Shown one piece after another: positions 16,222 to 25,339 of a stretch of DNA of 43,835 nt. Position 1 is the first letter of the stretch. Each line of letters begins with the position of its first letter. Where the stretch lies: NCBI GenBank assembly GCA_018267315.1, contig JAFDYS010000040.1:1-43835 (forward strand), given 5' to 3'. A program made the translations under genes and the position numbers. The notes beneath the pieces are model-generated. The model worked only from the letters and a program-made list of their open reading frames with translations. It searched no databases and was not told the origin of the DNA. This DNA is from Bacteroidota bacterium. GTDB lineage: Bacteria > Bacteroidota > Bacteroidia > Chitinophagales > UBA10324.

Positions 16222-18336
16222 ATGCGACTTTTTGTACCCGCCGCGATAACCGTCTTTATTCTTTTCACCTCAGTAGTTGCGCAAGCACAGTTCACGTATA
16301 TCAATCCTGTGCCGGGCAGCCAGATGAAGAATCCCGAAACAGGTATCATCTTAAAAACCGGTACAGAAGTAAGGGCTTCTTCATTAAAAGCCGACCTCAT
16401 TTCCCTCACAGGAAACCTGAGTGGCAATCATGCATGCAGCGTGAAACTTGCCCATGACGGTAAAACCATTCTTATAACACCTCTCACAAAATTTAAGGGT
16501 GGTGAAACCGTGACGGTCACTGTAAAAGACGGCATGCTAAAGTCAGATGGCACCCTCATTCACGGAACCACCTTTTCTTTTCAAACCCATGCTGAGTGGA
16601 CTCCGGCACAGCAGCAAGCCATAGCCGATGCCCGCCGCCAAATCAGGATAGATGAATACGGCGAAGCGGCATACCACGACATGTTTGAATCAGGAACTTC
16701 ATCTGCCAATAAATTAACCTGCGAAGGAATACCGCCATTTATCATTCAATCCACTCCGGGCGCCTTTTATGATGAGCCGGTGATTTACTGTAATCAGCGA
16801 ATCATTAACAATGAATGTCAGACCATGACCATCATCAGCAGTGCCGGTGATTCCATTTACTCATATCAGGATGATTCGCGCGGTATTGACTTCAAGATCA
16901 ATGATAATGGCTATATCACTTTCTTCGATGTTACGGACAGTTCTTTTGCCATGATTGATTCCGGCTATAACCTGGTGAAGAAATATTACATGGGCAACGG
17001 CTACCATGCTGATGAACATGAATTCAGAGTTTACCCGGACGGCACGGCCCTCATGCTTTGTTACGACATTGAGATTGTTGACATGACGGCTTATGGCGGA
17101 CAACCCAATGCGCAGGTAACCGGACTGATCATACAGAAACTCGATGCTGACGGCAATGTAATTTTCGAATGGAGCAGTTGGGATCATATCGCCTATGAAG
17201 AATCGAACCAGCCGCTTACCAATCTCATCATTGATTTGATACACGGCAATTCACTCGATCTTGATGATGATGGCAATCTGCTTCTTTCGTCGAGGCACCT
17301 GGATGAGATCACCAAAATTGATCTTTCAACCGGCGATATCATCTGGCGAATGGGCGGAGAAGCAAACCAATTCACTTTCATTAATGAAACCAGCGCACCC
17401 AAACCTTTTTCATATCAGCATCATTTCAGGCGCATCGGCAACGGAGTGTACTCGATGTTTGATAACGGAAACAACCAGGTGCCGGAAAGAGGAACAGCCA
17501 AAGAATACCTGATTGATGAAGTGAACAAAACGGCCACGCTGATCTGGCACTACAATCACCCGCAAGTGAATGGCAAGGAAATAAAATCAGTGGCTATGGG
17601 CAGTGTAGAACTGTTGCCGAACGGAAACCGCTTTATTGATTGGGGCATGCGCGCGTTCGTCAACCTGGCTGACATTCCGAATTTCACAGAGGTAGATTCC
17701 TCCGGAAATATTGTGTGGGAATTCTGGTTCACGGACAGCAACTTTGTTTCATACCGCGCATTTAAAAAGCCATGGGACCGTTGCAATCTTGTTCTTCCTT
17801 CAGCCATGCTCACCGATAGCATCACCACTTTCTCTGCCGATCTTACCTGGAATTACAACAGCAAGGTTTCTTCCTATGTTCTTCAATACAAGAAATGCAG
17901 CGAAACGGATTGGACCAGCATTTCATTGAATGATACCAATTACACGCTGCAGGGGTTGGATGAAAACACATGTTACCAGTGGCGCATTCTCACAGTTTGT
18001 GAAATCTATGACGATTCTTTCTACACCGAAATTCAGCAGTTCAATACCAAGAACCCATTGGGCATTGCTTCAAGCGGAAATGAGTTGACTGAAGTAAAAC
18101 TTACACCGAATCCGGCAGCTTCGCAAACCACGCTCACATTCGGCATGATTGCCGGTGGCGAGATTGAGATGCGTGTGATGAATTTACTCGGCGATGTGTT
18201 GCAGCAAATTCAATTCAACGCGCAGGCCGGTTATAATAAGAAAGAGCTGGATCTTTCATCGCTTGCAGCGGGCACTTATATCGTAACCGTGAAATCAGAC
18301 GGATCGGCGATCAGGAAAAAACTCGTGGTAAACTGA
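16222..18336 (+). CDS. Secreted arylsulfotransferase-like protein with Ig-like, Fn3 and T9SS type A domains
   Basis: I start at the ATG at 16222, which begins a signal peptide (MRLFVPAAITVFILFTSVVA, then QAQ); the frame is open four codons further to a TTG. The 704-aa product has an N-terminal Ig-like domain (about 25-120). Next is a six-bladed arylsulfotransferase (ASST) propeller (about 140-510), whose signatures include HGNSLDLDDDGNLLLSSR, GDIIWRMGG, SYQHHFRRI and SMFDNGNNQ. A fibronectin type III domain (about 530-620) and a type A T9SS tail (VKLTPNPAASQ onward) complete it. ASST enzymes transfer sulfate from one phenol to another without PAPS, using a His nucleophile. The conserved HH in SYQHHF is suggestive, but I cannot be sure it is catalytic. 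No partner genes are adjacent. Confidence 0.82.
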   Translation: MRLFVPAAITVFILFTSVVAQAQFTYINPVPGSQMKNPETGIILKTGTEVRASSLKADLISLTGNLSGNHACSVKLAHDGKTILITPLTKFKGGETVTVTVKDGMLKSDGTLIHGTTFSFQTHAEWTPAQQQAIADARRQIRIDEYGEAAYHDMFESGTSSANKLTCEGIPPFIIQSTPGAFYDEPVIYCNQRIINNECQTMTIISSAGDSIYSYQDDSRGIDFKINDNGYITFFDVTDSSFAMIDSGYNLVKKYYMGNGYHADEHEFRVYPDGTALMLCYDIEIVDMTAYGGQPNAQVTGLIIQKLDADGNVIFEWSSWDHIAYEESNQPLTNLIIDLIHGNSLDLDDDGNLLLSSRHLDEITKIDLSTGDIIWRMGGEANQFTFINETSAPKPFSYQHHFRRIGNGVYSMFDNGNNQVPERGTAKEYLIDEVNKTATLIWHYNHPQVNGKEIKSVAMGSVELLPNGNRFIDWGMRAFVNLADIPNFTEVDSSGNIVWEFWFTDSNFVSYRAFKKPWDRCNLVLPSAMLTDSITTFSADLTWNYNSKVSSYVLQYKKCSETDWTSISLNDTNYTLQGLDENTCYQWRILTVCEIYDDSFYTEIQQFNTKNPLGIASSGNELTEVKLTPNPAASQTTLTFGMIAGGEIEMRVMNLLGDVLQQIQFNAQAGYNKKELDLSSLAAGTYIVTVKSDGSAIRKKLVVN

Positions 18337-18375
18337 GTTAGTTCCATATTACTTTGCTTCCATAAATCTGCCCGG

Positions 18376-19281
18376 TTAATTCCAGGAAAAAATTTCCCAT
18401 GGCATCCAGTTTTTCAGGCGATGCCGGAAATGAATGATCATGTACAACACCACGGAAAGCAGAATCAATCCGGCACCGATGTAGAACGCGCCATTGAGTT
18501 CCTTCTGCTCGTGGTAAATGAGAAAGGCGAAAATGATTCCGTACACCGGCTCAAGGTTGAGTGAAAGATTTGCTGTGAACGCAGACACTTCTTTTAGCGC
18601 CTTCATGGAAAGATTGAAAGGAATAACCGTGCATACAACGGTGAACACCAGCAAGAGCAGCCAGTCATTCGTCGTGGGAAATAATTTGTCGGTAGGAAAT
18701 AAATACAGGTAAAGAGGCATCAGCAGCGTGAGCCAAATGAATCCGGTTCCAATTTCATAAGTGGTGATGATCTCTGATTCGATGGAAGCAACCAACCGTT
18801 TATTAAGTATCGTAAATATTGAACCCAGCAACGCCGACACCAGCCCCAGCATAATCCCCGTCCTGTACAGTTCACCAAAGTGAAAAATGATGAACATGCC
18901 TGCCAACGCCACCACGGCAAGCAGTAACTCATACCATTTGAATGGTTGTTTGGTAATGACGGGTTCCATTACAGAAGAGAAGACGGCAATCATGGGCAGG
19001 CAACTCATCCCGATCGAGATATTTGAATACTTGATGGAGCCGTAGAAGAAGAGCCAGTGTAATGCCACAAGTAAACCCACCACCGCAATTCTGAAGAATT
19101 GTGCAGAACCCGGCCACCGCATTTTACGGGTTACCAACAGAATAAAAACCCAGCTAGATGCCGTGAGCAGCATACGGTACCACACCAATACCCCCTCGTT
19201 TAAGTCAATGGCTTTGGCAAAAATGCCCGTGAAGCCCCAGAGAAAAATGGAGAGATGTAACAGGAGGAATGCTCTTCGCAT
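18376..19281 (-). CDS. EamA/DMT-family transporter
   Basis: The 301-aa protein is very hydrophobic with about ten predicted membrane segments in two homologous halves of five, the architecture of the EamA (formerly DUF6) drug/metabolite transporter family. The second half carries the typical NLSLNLEPVYGIIFAFLIYHEQ segment before the last helices. Family members mostly export amino acids, purines or other small metabolites. It lies 76 bp downstream of the ATP-grasp peptide ligase on the same strand, with no hairpin visible in the gap. Co-transcription is plausible and the ligase product is a candidate substrate. Substrate cannot be read from sequence. Confidence 0.88.
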   Translation of the reverse strand: MRRAFLLLHLSIFLWGFTGIFAKAIDLNEGVLVWYRMLLTASSWVFILLVTRKMRWPGSAQFFRIAVVGLLVALHWLFFYGSIKYSNISIGMSCLPMIAVFSSVMEPVITKQPFKWYELLLAVVALAGMFIIFHFGELYRTGIMLGLVSALLGSIFTILNKRLVASIESEIITTYEIGTGFIWLTLLMPLYLYLFPTDKLFPTTNDWLLLLVFTVVCTVIPFNLSMKALKEVSAFTANLSLNLEPVYGIIFAFLIYHEQKELNGAFYIGAGLILLSVVLYMIIHFRHRLKNWMPWEIFSWN

Positions 19282-19357
19282 CGTGCGAAATTAGAAAGGT
19301 GCCGCGCAATGGTTCCGCATTTGTTTCACACAATACGGATCAAGCAAAAACAGAGGA

Positions 19358-20935
19358 TCATTGTCGCGTGGACTTATTTAGCACCTGAAGTGTTTTGCGG
19401 TAGAAAGCATTGGCCCTTGAATGCGAGTCGCCGATGCATACCACGCCCAGTTTTCCGTATTGAGAAAGCGCGCCAATAAGATGGAACATCACGCCCTGCA
19501 TGGATGATCCGTCATACTGCAACCGGTTATAGATGGCAATATCAATCAGGTCGTGGGGGGTAAGTCCTTTGTAGCTTTCACTTTTCACATTGTCGGAACT
19601 GAAATAGTACCGCGGCTGCCCGTTAGCCGTGAGGTAGATGCCACGTGCCACATCGTATTTTCCAATAGTGAGTCCCTGCAGCATCAGGTTGGGATGTGTG
19701 GTTCCACCCTTGCGAAGATTAATTTCAACAGCGTAGTGGGCCCACCCGCTGCCTTCTCTCACTGAAATGAAATCAACGGAGAAGCGCCCGATCACTCCGT
19801 GCTTGGCCAATTCACGTGCAACCGCCAGTCCGTGCATTCCTATTTCCCCGGCATACTCCGAATCGGCAGGAAAATTGGCCCCAAGAAATATCTGCCGGCT
19901 CTCACCGCCAAGTAACTGGTCATGCGTAGAAATCACTTCAGCAAATCCCTTCGGATCCACGATGCATTGTGCCGACGGTGATCTTTTTTCTTCACCATCA
20001 ATAAATGCCTCCACAATGCCGCCCATTGCTTTGAATTTGTCTATGAAAATATCATAGTTGAAAGCTTCAGCCACTATTTGCAGTTTCTCGCGCAGGTTTT
20101 CTTTGATCCACCTTTTTGTACTTCCATTGTCCGGAACACCCTCAAATGAAAAAATACTGTTGCCCTCTCCTGAAAAACCATCATTCATCTTGACAACCGC
20201 TTTACTCAAACCGGGATTTCGCGCTTTCAATTCAGTGAGAGCATCGATAATATCGTTCTCGTCGCTGAGGTCTTCAAAGCCGTCAGGCATATTCAGTCCA
20301 CAGCTCCTGAAAATTTTCCTGCTGCCGCTCTTTGAACCTAGTGACAACAAATCCGGATCGCACCCGAAGAGCGGAAGATTAAGGCGAACGGAAAGTGTGC
20401 GCTCCAGGTGGGTGGTATTGAAGCAGGAAATATGCGCCATCTCGCGTCGCGGAATGCAGTTGCGTATTCGTTCCATCAACCTCGGGCGTTCCAGAATTTT
20501 TTGACTGAGCGGCTTGGATGAAGAATCGCAGCAGTTGAGCATGGTTAACCGTTGACGCGCATGATTGCCGGTGATGCCGGGCAACAAGTGCAGGTAATAG
20601 TCAACGATAACAGGATCAATGTGCGTGCTGGTGACATACACCACATGCGTGCGCGGCATGCGAAGCAGCATCAGTAAACTGAGCATCCGTTCTTCATAAT
20701 GAACAAAACCATCCACGCGCTCCAGTATTTCCTTATCCATGGAAAGCGACGGCACAATGACCACCGTTTTTTCCGCCGTCATGTCAGGAAACACATGCTC
20801 ATACTGTTCCAGCAATTCATGCTGCAACTGTCGGAAGCGATCGCGTTCGAACTGAGATTCCGGAGTCGGAAAAACCTCGGGCGATTCCGGCGCCGGATAA
20901 GGAGCAACGGTAGTCCCTAGAGTATCGATAGCCAT
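19358..20935 (-). CDS. PGM1-type ATP-grasp peptide ligase
   Basis: The 525-aa protein resembles peptide ligase PGM1, the ATP-grasp enzyme of pheganomycin synthesis that joins amino-acid or peptide acceptors and donors. An N-terminal pre-ATP-grasp region (about 55-215) contains VVIVPSLSMD and YEERMLSLLMLLR. The ATP-grasp core follows, with a Lys-containing glycine-rich loop VVKMNDGFSGEGNS (about 243-256) and a metal-binding strand EINLRKGGTTHPNL (about 403-416). A PGM1-like C-terminal segment (about 430-520) ends with GVVCIGDSHSRANAFYRK. There is no signal peptide. The first 50 residues are Pro-rich and probably disordered. No precursor-peptide gene is recognisable nearby. An EamA exporter follows and an amino-acid symporter is divergent, which suggests uptake, ligation and export around one small molecule. 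The family call is by recognition of motifs; the substrate is unknown. Confidence 0.75.
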   Translation of the reverse strand: MAIDTLGTTVAPYPAPESPEVFPTPESQFERDRFRQLQHELLEQYEHVFPDMTAEKTVVIVPSLSMDKEILERVDGFVHYEERMLSLLMLLRMPRTHVVYVTSTHIDPVIVDYYLHLLPGITGNHARQRLTMLNCCDSSSKPLSQKILERPRLMERIRNCIPRREMAHISCFNTTHLERTLSVRLNLPLFGCDPDLLSLGSKSGSRKIFRSCGLNMPDGFEDLSDENDIIDALTELKARNPGLSKAVVKMNDGFSGEGNSIFSFEGVPDNGSTKRWIKENLREKLQIVAEAFNYDIFIDKFKAMGGIVEAFIDGEEKRSPSAQCIVDPKGFAEVISTHDQLLGGESRQIFLGANFPADSEYAGEIGMHGLAVARELAKHGVIGRFSVDFISVREGSGWAHYAVEINLRKGGTTHPNLMLQGLTIGKYDVARGIYLTANGQPRYYFSSDNVKSESYKGLTPHDLIDIAIYNRLQYDGSSMQGVMFHLIGALSQYGKLGVVCIGDSHSRANAFYRKTLQVLNKSTRQ

Positions 20936-21078
20936 GCCGAAAGAGATTCATTGGCAAAGTAACAAACGAATTCCTTACACCGAATGAAGTTTGTCATGTA
21001 GTGGCAAGTTCCTTATGTTGCGGTGAAAAGTGCAACAAGAATCTGCATCTTATTCCTTTGCCGGAATCAACCCGTTTA

Positions 21079-22479
21079 ATGAAATTATCCATGAAGCGAT
21101 CATTACTCACTTTCATTCTTGCAGGCGCAGTGGTCCTGCTACTGCACATGCTGAATGAGTACCATGTTATCACCCTCAGCATTACCGTGCTCTCCGTCCT
21201 TCGCTGGATTTCGTTGGTACCGCTGTTCATTTTTGGATTTCAGAAAAAATCACTGACCGGCTGGATTATCATTATGCTTTTGACGGGCTTTGAGTTCGGA
21301 TACGACTTCCCCGATGCAGGCATTCAACTTAAAATCCTGAGTGACATTTTCCTTAAGCTCATCAAAACCATTATTGCCCCGCTTCTTTTTGGCACACTGG
21401 TATCCGGCATTGCAGGACATGGCAACCTCAGGCAGGTGGGACGCATCGGATGGAAATCCATTCTCTATTTTGAAATCGTCACCACATTCGCGCTTGCCGT
21501 CGGGTTGATCGCCATCAATGTTTCACAGGCCGGCTCGGGCGTGGCACTGGCACCTGCCGAAAGTCCGCAAGATGCTTTGAAGTCAAACCCGCAGAGTGCC
21601 GTTGAAATGATCCTTCACATTTTCCCCGATAATATCGCTAAGTCTGTTGCAGAAGGTCAGGTATTGCAAGTGGTTGTTTTCAGCATTCTGTTCGGCATTG
21701 GCTTGTCATTAGTAAGTGAAAAAAAGATGAAGCCCATGCTTCAGTTTGCAGAAAGTCTTTCGGAAGTCATGTTCAAGTTCACCAATATCGTCATGTACTT
21801 TGCTCCGTTTGCTGTCTTCGGTGCCATGGCATATACGGTGGGGAAATACGGCATCACTGTCTTCAGTAATTTATTTCAACTGTTGCTTACACTCTATTTA
21901 GCGCTTATCGCCTTCATGGTGCTGGTACTGGTGCCGGTGATGATCATAGCGCGGGTTCCGATCCGGAAATTTTTCCGGGCAGTGAGCGAACCATTCACCC
22001 TGGCCTTTGCCACGGCATCTTCCGAATCGGCATTGCCCATTGCCATGGAAAACATGGAGCGATTAGGCGTGCCGCGGAAGATTGTTTCATTCGTTTTGCC
22101 CACCGGATACAGTTTCAATTTGGATGGCACAACACTCTATTTGTCATTAGCATCATTGTTCGTAGCGCAGGCGGCGGGTGTTCACCTTACTCTTGGTCAG
22201 CAACTGGTAATGATGCTTACCCTCATGCTTACCAGCAAGGGAGTGGCCGGCGTACCGCGAGCATCACTGGTGATCCTTTCTGCTACTGTAGCTTCCTTTC
22301 ACCTTCCGCCGGAGCCGGTATTTCTGATCTTGGGAATTGATGCATTGATGGATATGGGCAGGACGTCGGTGAATGTTTTCGGCAACTGCCTTGCCTCCGT
22401 GGTGGTGGCAAGGTGGGAAGGGGAGTTCAACGACAGGGCCACGTTTGAAGAGCCGATAGTGGTTGACGATTCTCCATGA
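21079..22479 (+). CDS. Dicarboxylate/amino acid:cation symporter (DAACS/GltP family)
   Basis: I chose the ATG at 21079 (MKLSMKRSLL), giving 466 aa; the frame runs back to a GTG at 21001 but that adds a non-hydrophobic Cys-rich leader not seen in the family. The protein has about eight membrane helices and two re-entrant loops. The signatures are the Ser-rich hairpin ASSESALPIAMENMERLGVP and the NLDGTTLYLSLASLFVAQ helix, which bind substrate and sodium or protons in GltPh-type transporters. These carry glutamate, aspartate or C4-dicarboxylates into the cell. It is divergently transcribed from the peptide ligase gene across about 140 bp. Substrate specificity is not evident; the NLDGT version (rather than NMDGT) is a minor variation. 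Confidence 0.92.
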   Translation: MKLSMKRSLLTFILAGAVVLLLHMLNEYHVITLSITVLSVLRWISLVPLFIFGFQKKSLTGWIIIMLLTGFEFGYDFPDAGIQLKILSDIFLKLIKTIIAPLLFGTLVSGIAGHGNLRQVGRIGWKSILYFEIVTTFALAVGLIAINVSQAGSGVALAPAESPQDALKSNPQSAVEMILHIFPDNIAKSVAEGQVLQVVVFSILFGIGLSLVSEKKMKPMLQFAESLSEVMFKFTNIVMYFAPFAVFGAMAYTVGKYGITVFSNLFQLLLTLYLALIAFMVLVLVPVMIIARVPIRKFFRAVSEPFTLAFATASSESALPIAMENMERLGVPRKIVSFVLPTGYSFNLDGTTLYLSLASLFVAQAAGVHLTLGQQLVMMLTLMLTSKGVAGVPRASLVILSATVASFHLPPEPVFLILGIDALMDMGRTSVNVFGNCLASVVVARWEGEFNDRATFEEPIVVDDSP

Positions 22480-22496
22480 TGGACAGTTCTCTATTC

Positions 22497-22531
22497 TCTC
22501 AAAACAAAAAAAGATGCGTCAAGCGCATCTT
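22497..22531 (-). terminator. Intrinsic terminator of tRNA-Leu
   Basis: On the minus strand a perfect eight-base stem AAGATGCG / CGCATCTT with a five-base loop is followed by TTTTTGTTTTG. It lies about 12 bases past the tRNA 3' end, a textbook rho-independent terminator. On the plus strand it may also help end the symporter transcript, though the U-tract is weaker. Confidence 0.85.
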
Positions 22532-22543
22532 CATCTCATTCAG

Positions 22544-22625
22544 TGCCCGGGACTGGATTCGAACCAGCACGCCTCGCGGCGCCACCCCCTCAAGATGGTG
22601 TGTCTACCAATTTCACCACCCGGGC
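22544..22625 (-). tRNA. tRNA-Leu (anticodon GAG)
   Basis: The 82-nt minus-strand sequence folds as a class II tRNA. The acceptor stem is GCCCGGG / CCCGGGC with discriminator A. The D-arm contains AATTGGTAGAC. The anticodon stem CCATC/GGTGG (one G-U pair) encloses loop TTGAGGG, giving anticodon GAG. A long variable arm (GCGCCGCGAGGCGT) is typical of leucine tRNAs, and the T-arm carries GGTTCGAATCC. The discriminator A also supports leucine. CCA is not encoded and must be added by tRNA nucleotidyltransferase. It would read CUC and CUU codons. It is flanked by terminators on both sides, so it is probably transcribed alone. Confidence 0.96.
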
Positions 22626-22647
22626 TTTTGAGCGAATGTGATCGCCC

Positions 22648-22682
22648 ATAAAAAAGCCGTTCCGACTTAGCATCGGAACGGC
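22648..22682 (-). terminator. Intrinsic terminator of the type B surface-protein gene
   Basis: On the minus strand a perfect ten-base stem GCCGTTCCGA / TCGGAACGGC with a seven-base loop is followed by TTTTTTATG. It starts 25 bases past the stop of the surface-protein gene ending at 22707 and separates it from tRNA-Leu. Confidence 0.88.
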
Positions 22683-22706
22683 CGCAAATGTAAAGAATCT
22701 TTGTCC

Positions 22707-25313
22707 TTAACGAACCAGTGTTACGCTGCCTTTTCTGTCAATTGTTTTTCCGGTGGCACTGGCAACACCGGTCAGATAGTAAACATACACTCCAACCGGT
22801 TGCTCTTTGCCCTTGAAGGTTCCATCCCAACTGTCGCTAACCGGCAGCGGACCGCCTGCTACATCCAATCCTGTTCTTGAAAACACTTCCTCACCCCAGC
22901 GGTTATATACTCTGAATTCATTGAGGCGCGCCAAACCAAGAATGACCGGTCTGAAGTAATCATTCTTCCCATCATCATTGGGAGAGAATGCCGTCGGGAA
23001 CTCAAGAATGGGATCGAGTCTGATGTCAACTTTCACACTGTCATAGTATACACATCCTTCGGCAGTGGTAATGGTAACAACATATGTGGTTGGATCCGTG
23101 GGACAGGCCACCGGCGTTTCTGAAATTGGATTGTCGAGACCCGTTGCAGGATTCCACTGGTAAGAAGATGCAGCCGGTATAACACTTACAAACATGCCGT
23201 TGGTGCATGTACCCAAAATAATTGCAGTGTCAGGCGAAGTGATGATTTGCGGTTCCGGAATTACACTAATGGTTACTTCATCCGTTGCAATGATCGGACA
23301 GGCATTCACATCTGTTGCCGAAACAGTATAGGTGGTAGTAACAGAAGGATTCGCAATCGGATTCGGAATACCCGGATCGCTCAATCCGGTGGATGGCGAC
23401 CAACTGTAATCCGTACACCCTGTTGCGAGCAGTTGAACAAATTCACCTCCGCATATTGTCTGATCATCGCCGGCAAATACTACCGGAACTGGTTTAACAA
23501 AAATGGTGATATTATCAGATCCCGTACAGGAGCCGATGGAAGAATTCAGAACATAGGTTGTGGTAACCTGTGGAGTGGCCACCGGATTGGGAATGGTGGG
23601 ATTGCTTAATCCTGCAGATGGGGTCCACTGAAACACGAGTCCGCCCGTTCCATTCAGCTGCACCGAACCACCCGGGCAAATTGTTGTATCACTGCCGGCA
23701 AATACACCCACCGAATCAAAGACGGTAATTTTCACAGAGTCCTGCGCGAAGCAGCCAAACTGGTTGGAAACGGTAACAGTGTAAGTGGTGGTAACATCAG
23801 GGCTTGCCATCGGGTTAGCAATGGTGTTGTTCGACAGGTTATAATCGGGTTGCCAAACGAAATTGCCGGTACCACTTGCAAATAGCTGGATCGCATCGAG
23901 AGCACAGATGGTGGTATCGTCAGGTATTGCTTCCGTAGTGGGTGAAGGATAAATCACCACCGTTTCCACAATAGTATCAACGCACCCAAGATCCGTTTCT
24001 GCATAGAAGGTAACCGTGTATGTTCCTGTATTTGCAAAGGAGTGAGTTGGATTCTGCACAGATGAAGTACCTCCATCACCAAAATTCCATCCCCATGTAT
24101 TAATGTCGCCAAAGGCCGTAGTACTCTGATCGTAGAACTGCACCGGGTTTCCCTCACATCCGTCAGGTGCGGCCATCTGCACGTGCAATGTGGGATAGAT
24201 ATAGACCGTTGCGGTAATGGTGTCGCCGCAAGTTGTGCCCGGATTTACAATCAGTGTAACTGTATAAACACCGGTATCAGGATAGGTGTAGCTTGGTTGG
24301 AAAACATTGGATGTATCATTCGTTAAACCCGGAACCCCGAAATCCCAATGATAGGAATCGCCTCCGATACTATTATTCTCGAAGTTTACAGTATAAGCGG
24401 AACAGTTGTTAATGACAGTTGGCGTTGAGGCCACTACGGATGGAGTGCATTCCACCACGTTAAACTGAAAATCCCGTTTGTGTTCACTTAATAATTCTCC
24501 GTTGCGATATTCCTTCACACATACACCGACTACAAAGTTTCCAGTTGTGTTCGGTGTGCCAGTCATCCATCCTGTTTCAGGATCAATGGCGAGAGGCGGA
24601 CTTCCACCCATTGGATTATCGGCTGAATACGGATTCACATAAGTAACGAATGGATACGGCGGACAGGTGGGTGGATTCGGATATGGATTGAAAGCATCTG
24701 CACCTACGTAGGGAGCACACAATTCATAAACCAGCGAATCGCCATCGGGATCGGTGGCGGAATGATCAAAGTTGAACGGTGTGTTTACACAAATTACTGT
24801 TGGAGGGAAGTTGTTGAAAATCGGGCTGCTGTTGCATTCCGCGAGCGAGGTGTCAGGAATGGTAGCAATGTATGATCCCCCGGTATTGCTGGGATCGAGA
24901 ATATTTTGAATGAGCAGGTTACGGCAGCATCTTACGTAAGCCATCGTATAACCGCCCGGAGTTGGAGGCAAGGTGACTGTATAAGTGAAGATGGCCTCTT
25001 CCACGCAAATTCCCGGCGGAACAATCAGGCACGGATTGCCCGGGTTATTATCGAGCGTATCTGATCCGGGGAATGGCACTGGCAATGTGGAAATCAACTG
25101 ACAACTTGCATTCCAGATAAAAATGTTGGTTGGGTTATCATATCCCGCCTGGCCATTGTAGCAATCGCGGTAAACTTTTAAGGTTATCTGATACTGATTG
25201 TCGCCCAAACATTCGTAGCTCATTTCACCACCAACAATGTGTGATGCCCGAACATCGGCAGACAGAAATAGCAATACATAAAATGATCCAATCAGGAGTA
25301 AGGTTTTTTTCAT
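22707..25313 (-). CDS. PKD/Ig-like repeat surface protein, T9SS type B (gliding-motility-associated C-terminus)
   Basis: The 868-aa protein has a signal peptide (MKKTLLLIGSFYVLLFLSADVRA). A Cys-rich N-terminal module of about 265 residues opens with SHIVGGEMSYEC and contains VYRDCYNG, CCRN and DHSATDPDGDSLVYELC. Two PKD domains follow (about 290-455, e.g. VNFENNSIGGDSYHWDFG and WNFGDGGTSSVQNPTH). Then come four Ig-like modules of about 77 residues, each with TTI-C...GL.NP..NP-A.P..TTTY. The C-terminal 95 residues (FSPNDDGKNDYF, VYNRWGEEVF) are the CHU_C type B T9SS sorting domain. It should be exported and fixed to the cell surface, probably as an adhesin. The downstream hairpin terminates its transcript. 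A close paralogue lies 26 bp upstream on the same strand. No enzymatic residues are seen. Confidence 0.88.
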   Translation of the reverse strand: MKKTLLLIGSFYVLLFLSADVRASHIVGGEMSYECLGDNQYQITLKVYRDCYNGQAGYDNPTNIFIWNASCQLISTLPVPFPGSDTLDNNPGNPCLIVPPGICVEEAIFTYTVTLPPTPGGYTMAYVRCCRNLLIQNILDPSNTGGSYIATIPDTSLAECNSSPIFNNFPPTVICVNTPFNFDHSATDPDGDSLVYELCAPYVGADAFNPYPNPPTCPPYPFVTYVNPYSADNPMGGSPPLAIDPETGWMTGTPNTTGNFVVGVCVKEYRNGELLSEHKRDFQFNVVECTPSVVASTPTVINNCSAYTVNFENNSIGGDSYHWDFGVPGLTNDTSNVFQPSYTYPDTGVYTVTLIVNPGTTCGDTITATVYIYPTLHVQMAAPDGCEGNPVQFYDQSTTAFGDINTWGWNFGDGGTSSVQNPTHSFANTGTYTVTFYAETDLGCVDTIVETVVIYPSPTTEAIPDDTTICALDAIQLFASGTGNFVWQPDYNLSNNTIANPMASPDVTTTYTVTVSNQFGCFAQDSVKITVFDSVGVFAGSDTTICPGGSVQLNGTGGLVFQWTPSAGLSNPTIPNPVATPQVTTTYVLNSSIGSCTGSDNITIFVKPVPVVFAGDDQTICGGEFVQLLATGCTDYSWSPSTGLSDPGIPNPIANPSVTTTYTVSATDVNACPIIATDEVTISVIPEPQIITSPDTAIILGTCTNGMFVSVIPAASSYQWNPATGLDNPISETPVACPTDPTTYVVTITTAEGCVYYDSVKVDIRLDPILEFPTAFSPNDDGKNDYFRPVILGLARLNEFRVYNRWGEEVFSRTGLDVAGGPLPVSDSWDGTFKGKEQPVGVYVYYLTGVASATGKTIDRKGSVTLVR

Positions 25314-25339
25314 TGGGTCGTTTTTTTAGCGCGAAAATT

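Noticed and set aside
21001..21078. GTG-started N-terminal extension of the symporter
   Set aside because: The extension (Cys-rich, non-hydrophobic) does not fit the family; the ATG at 21079 directly precedes the first membrane helix.
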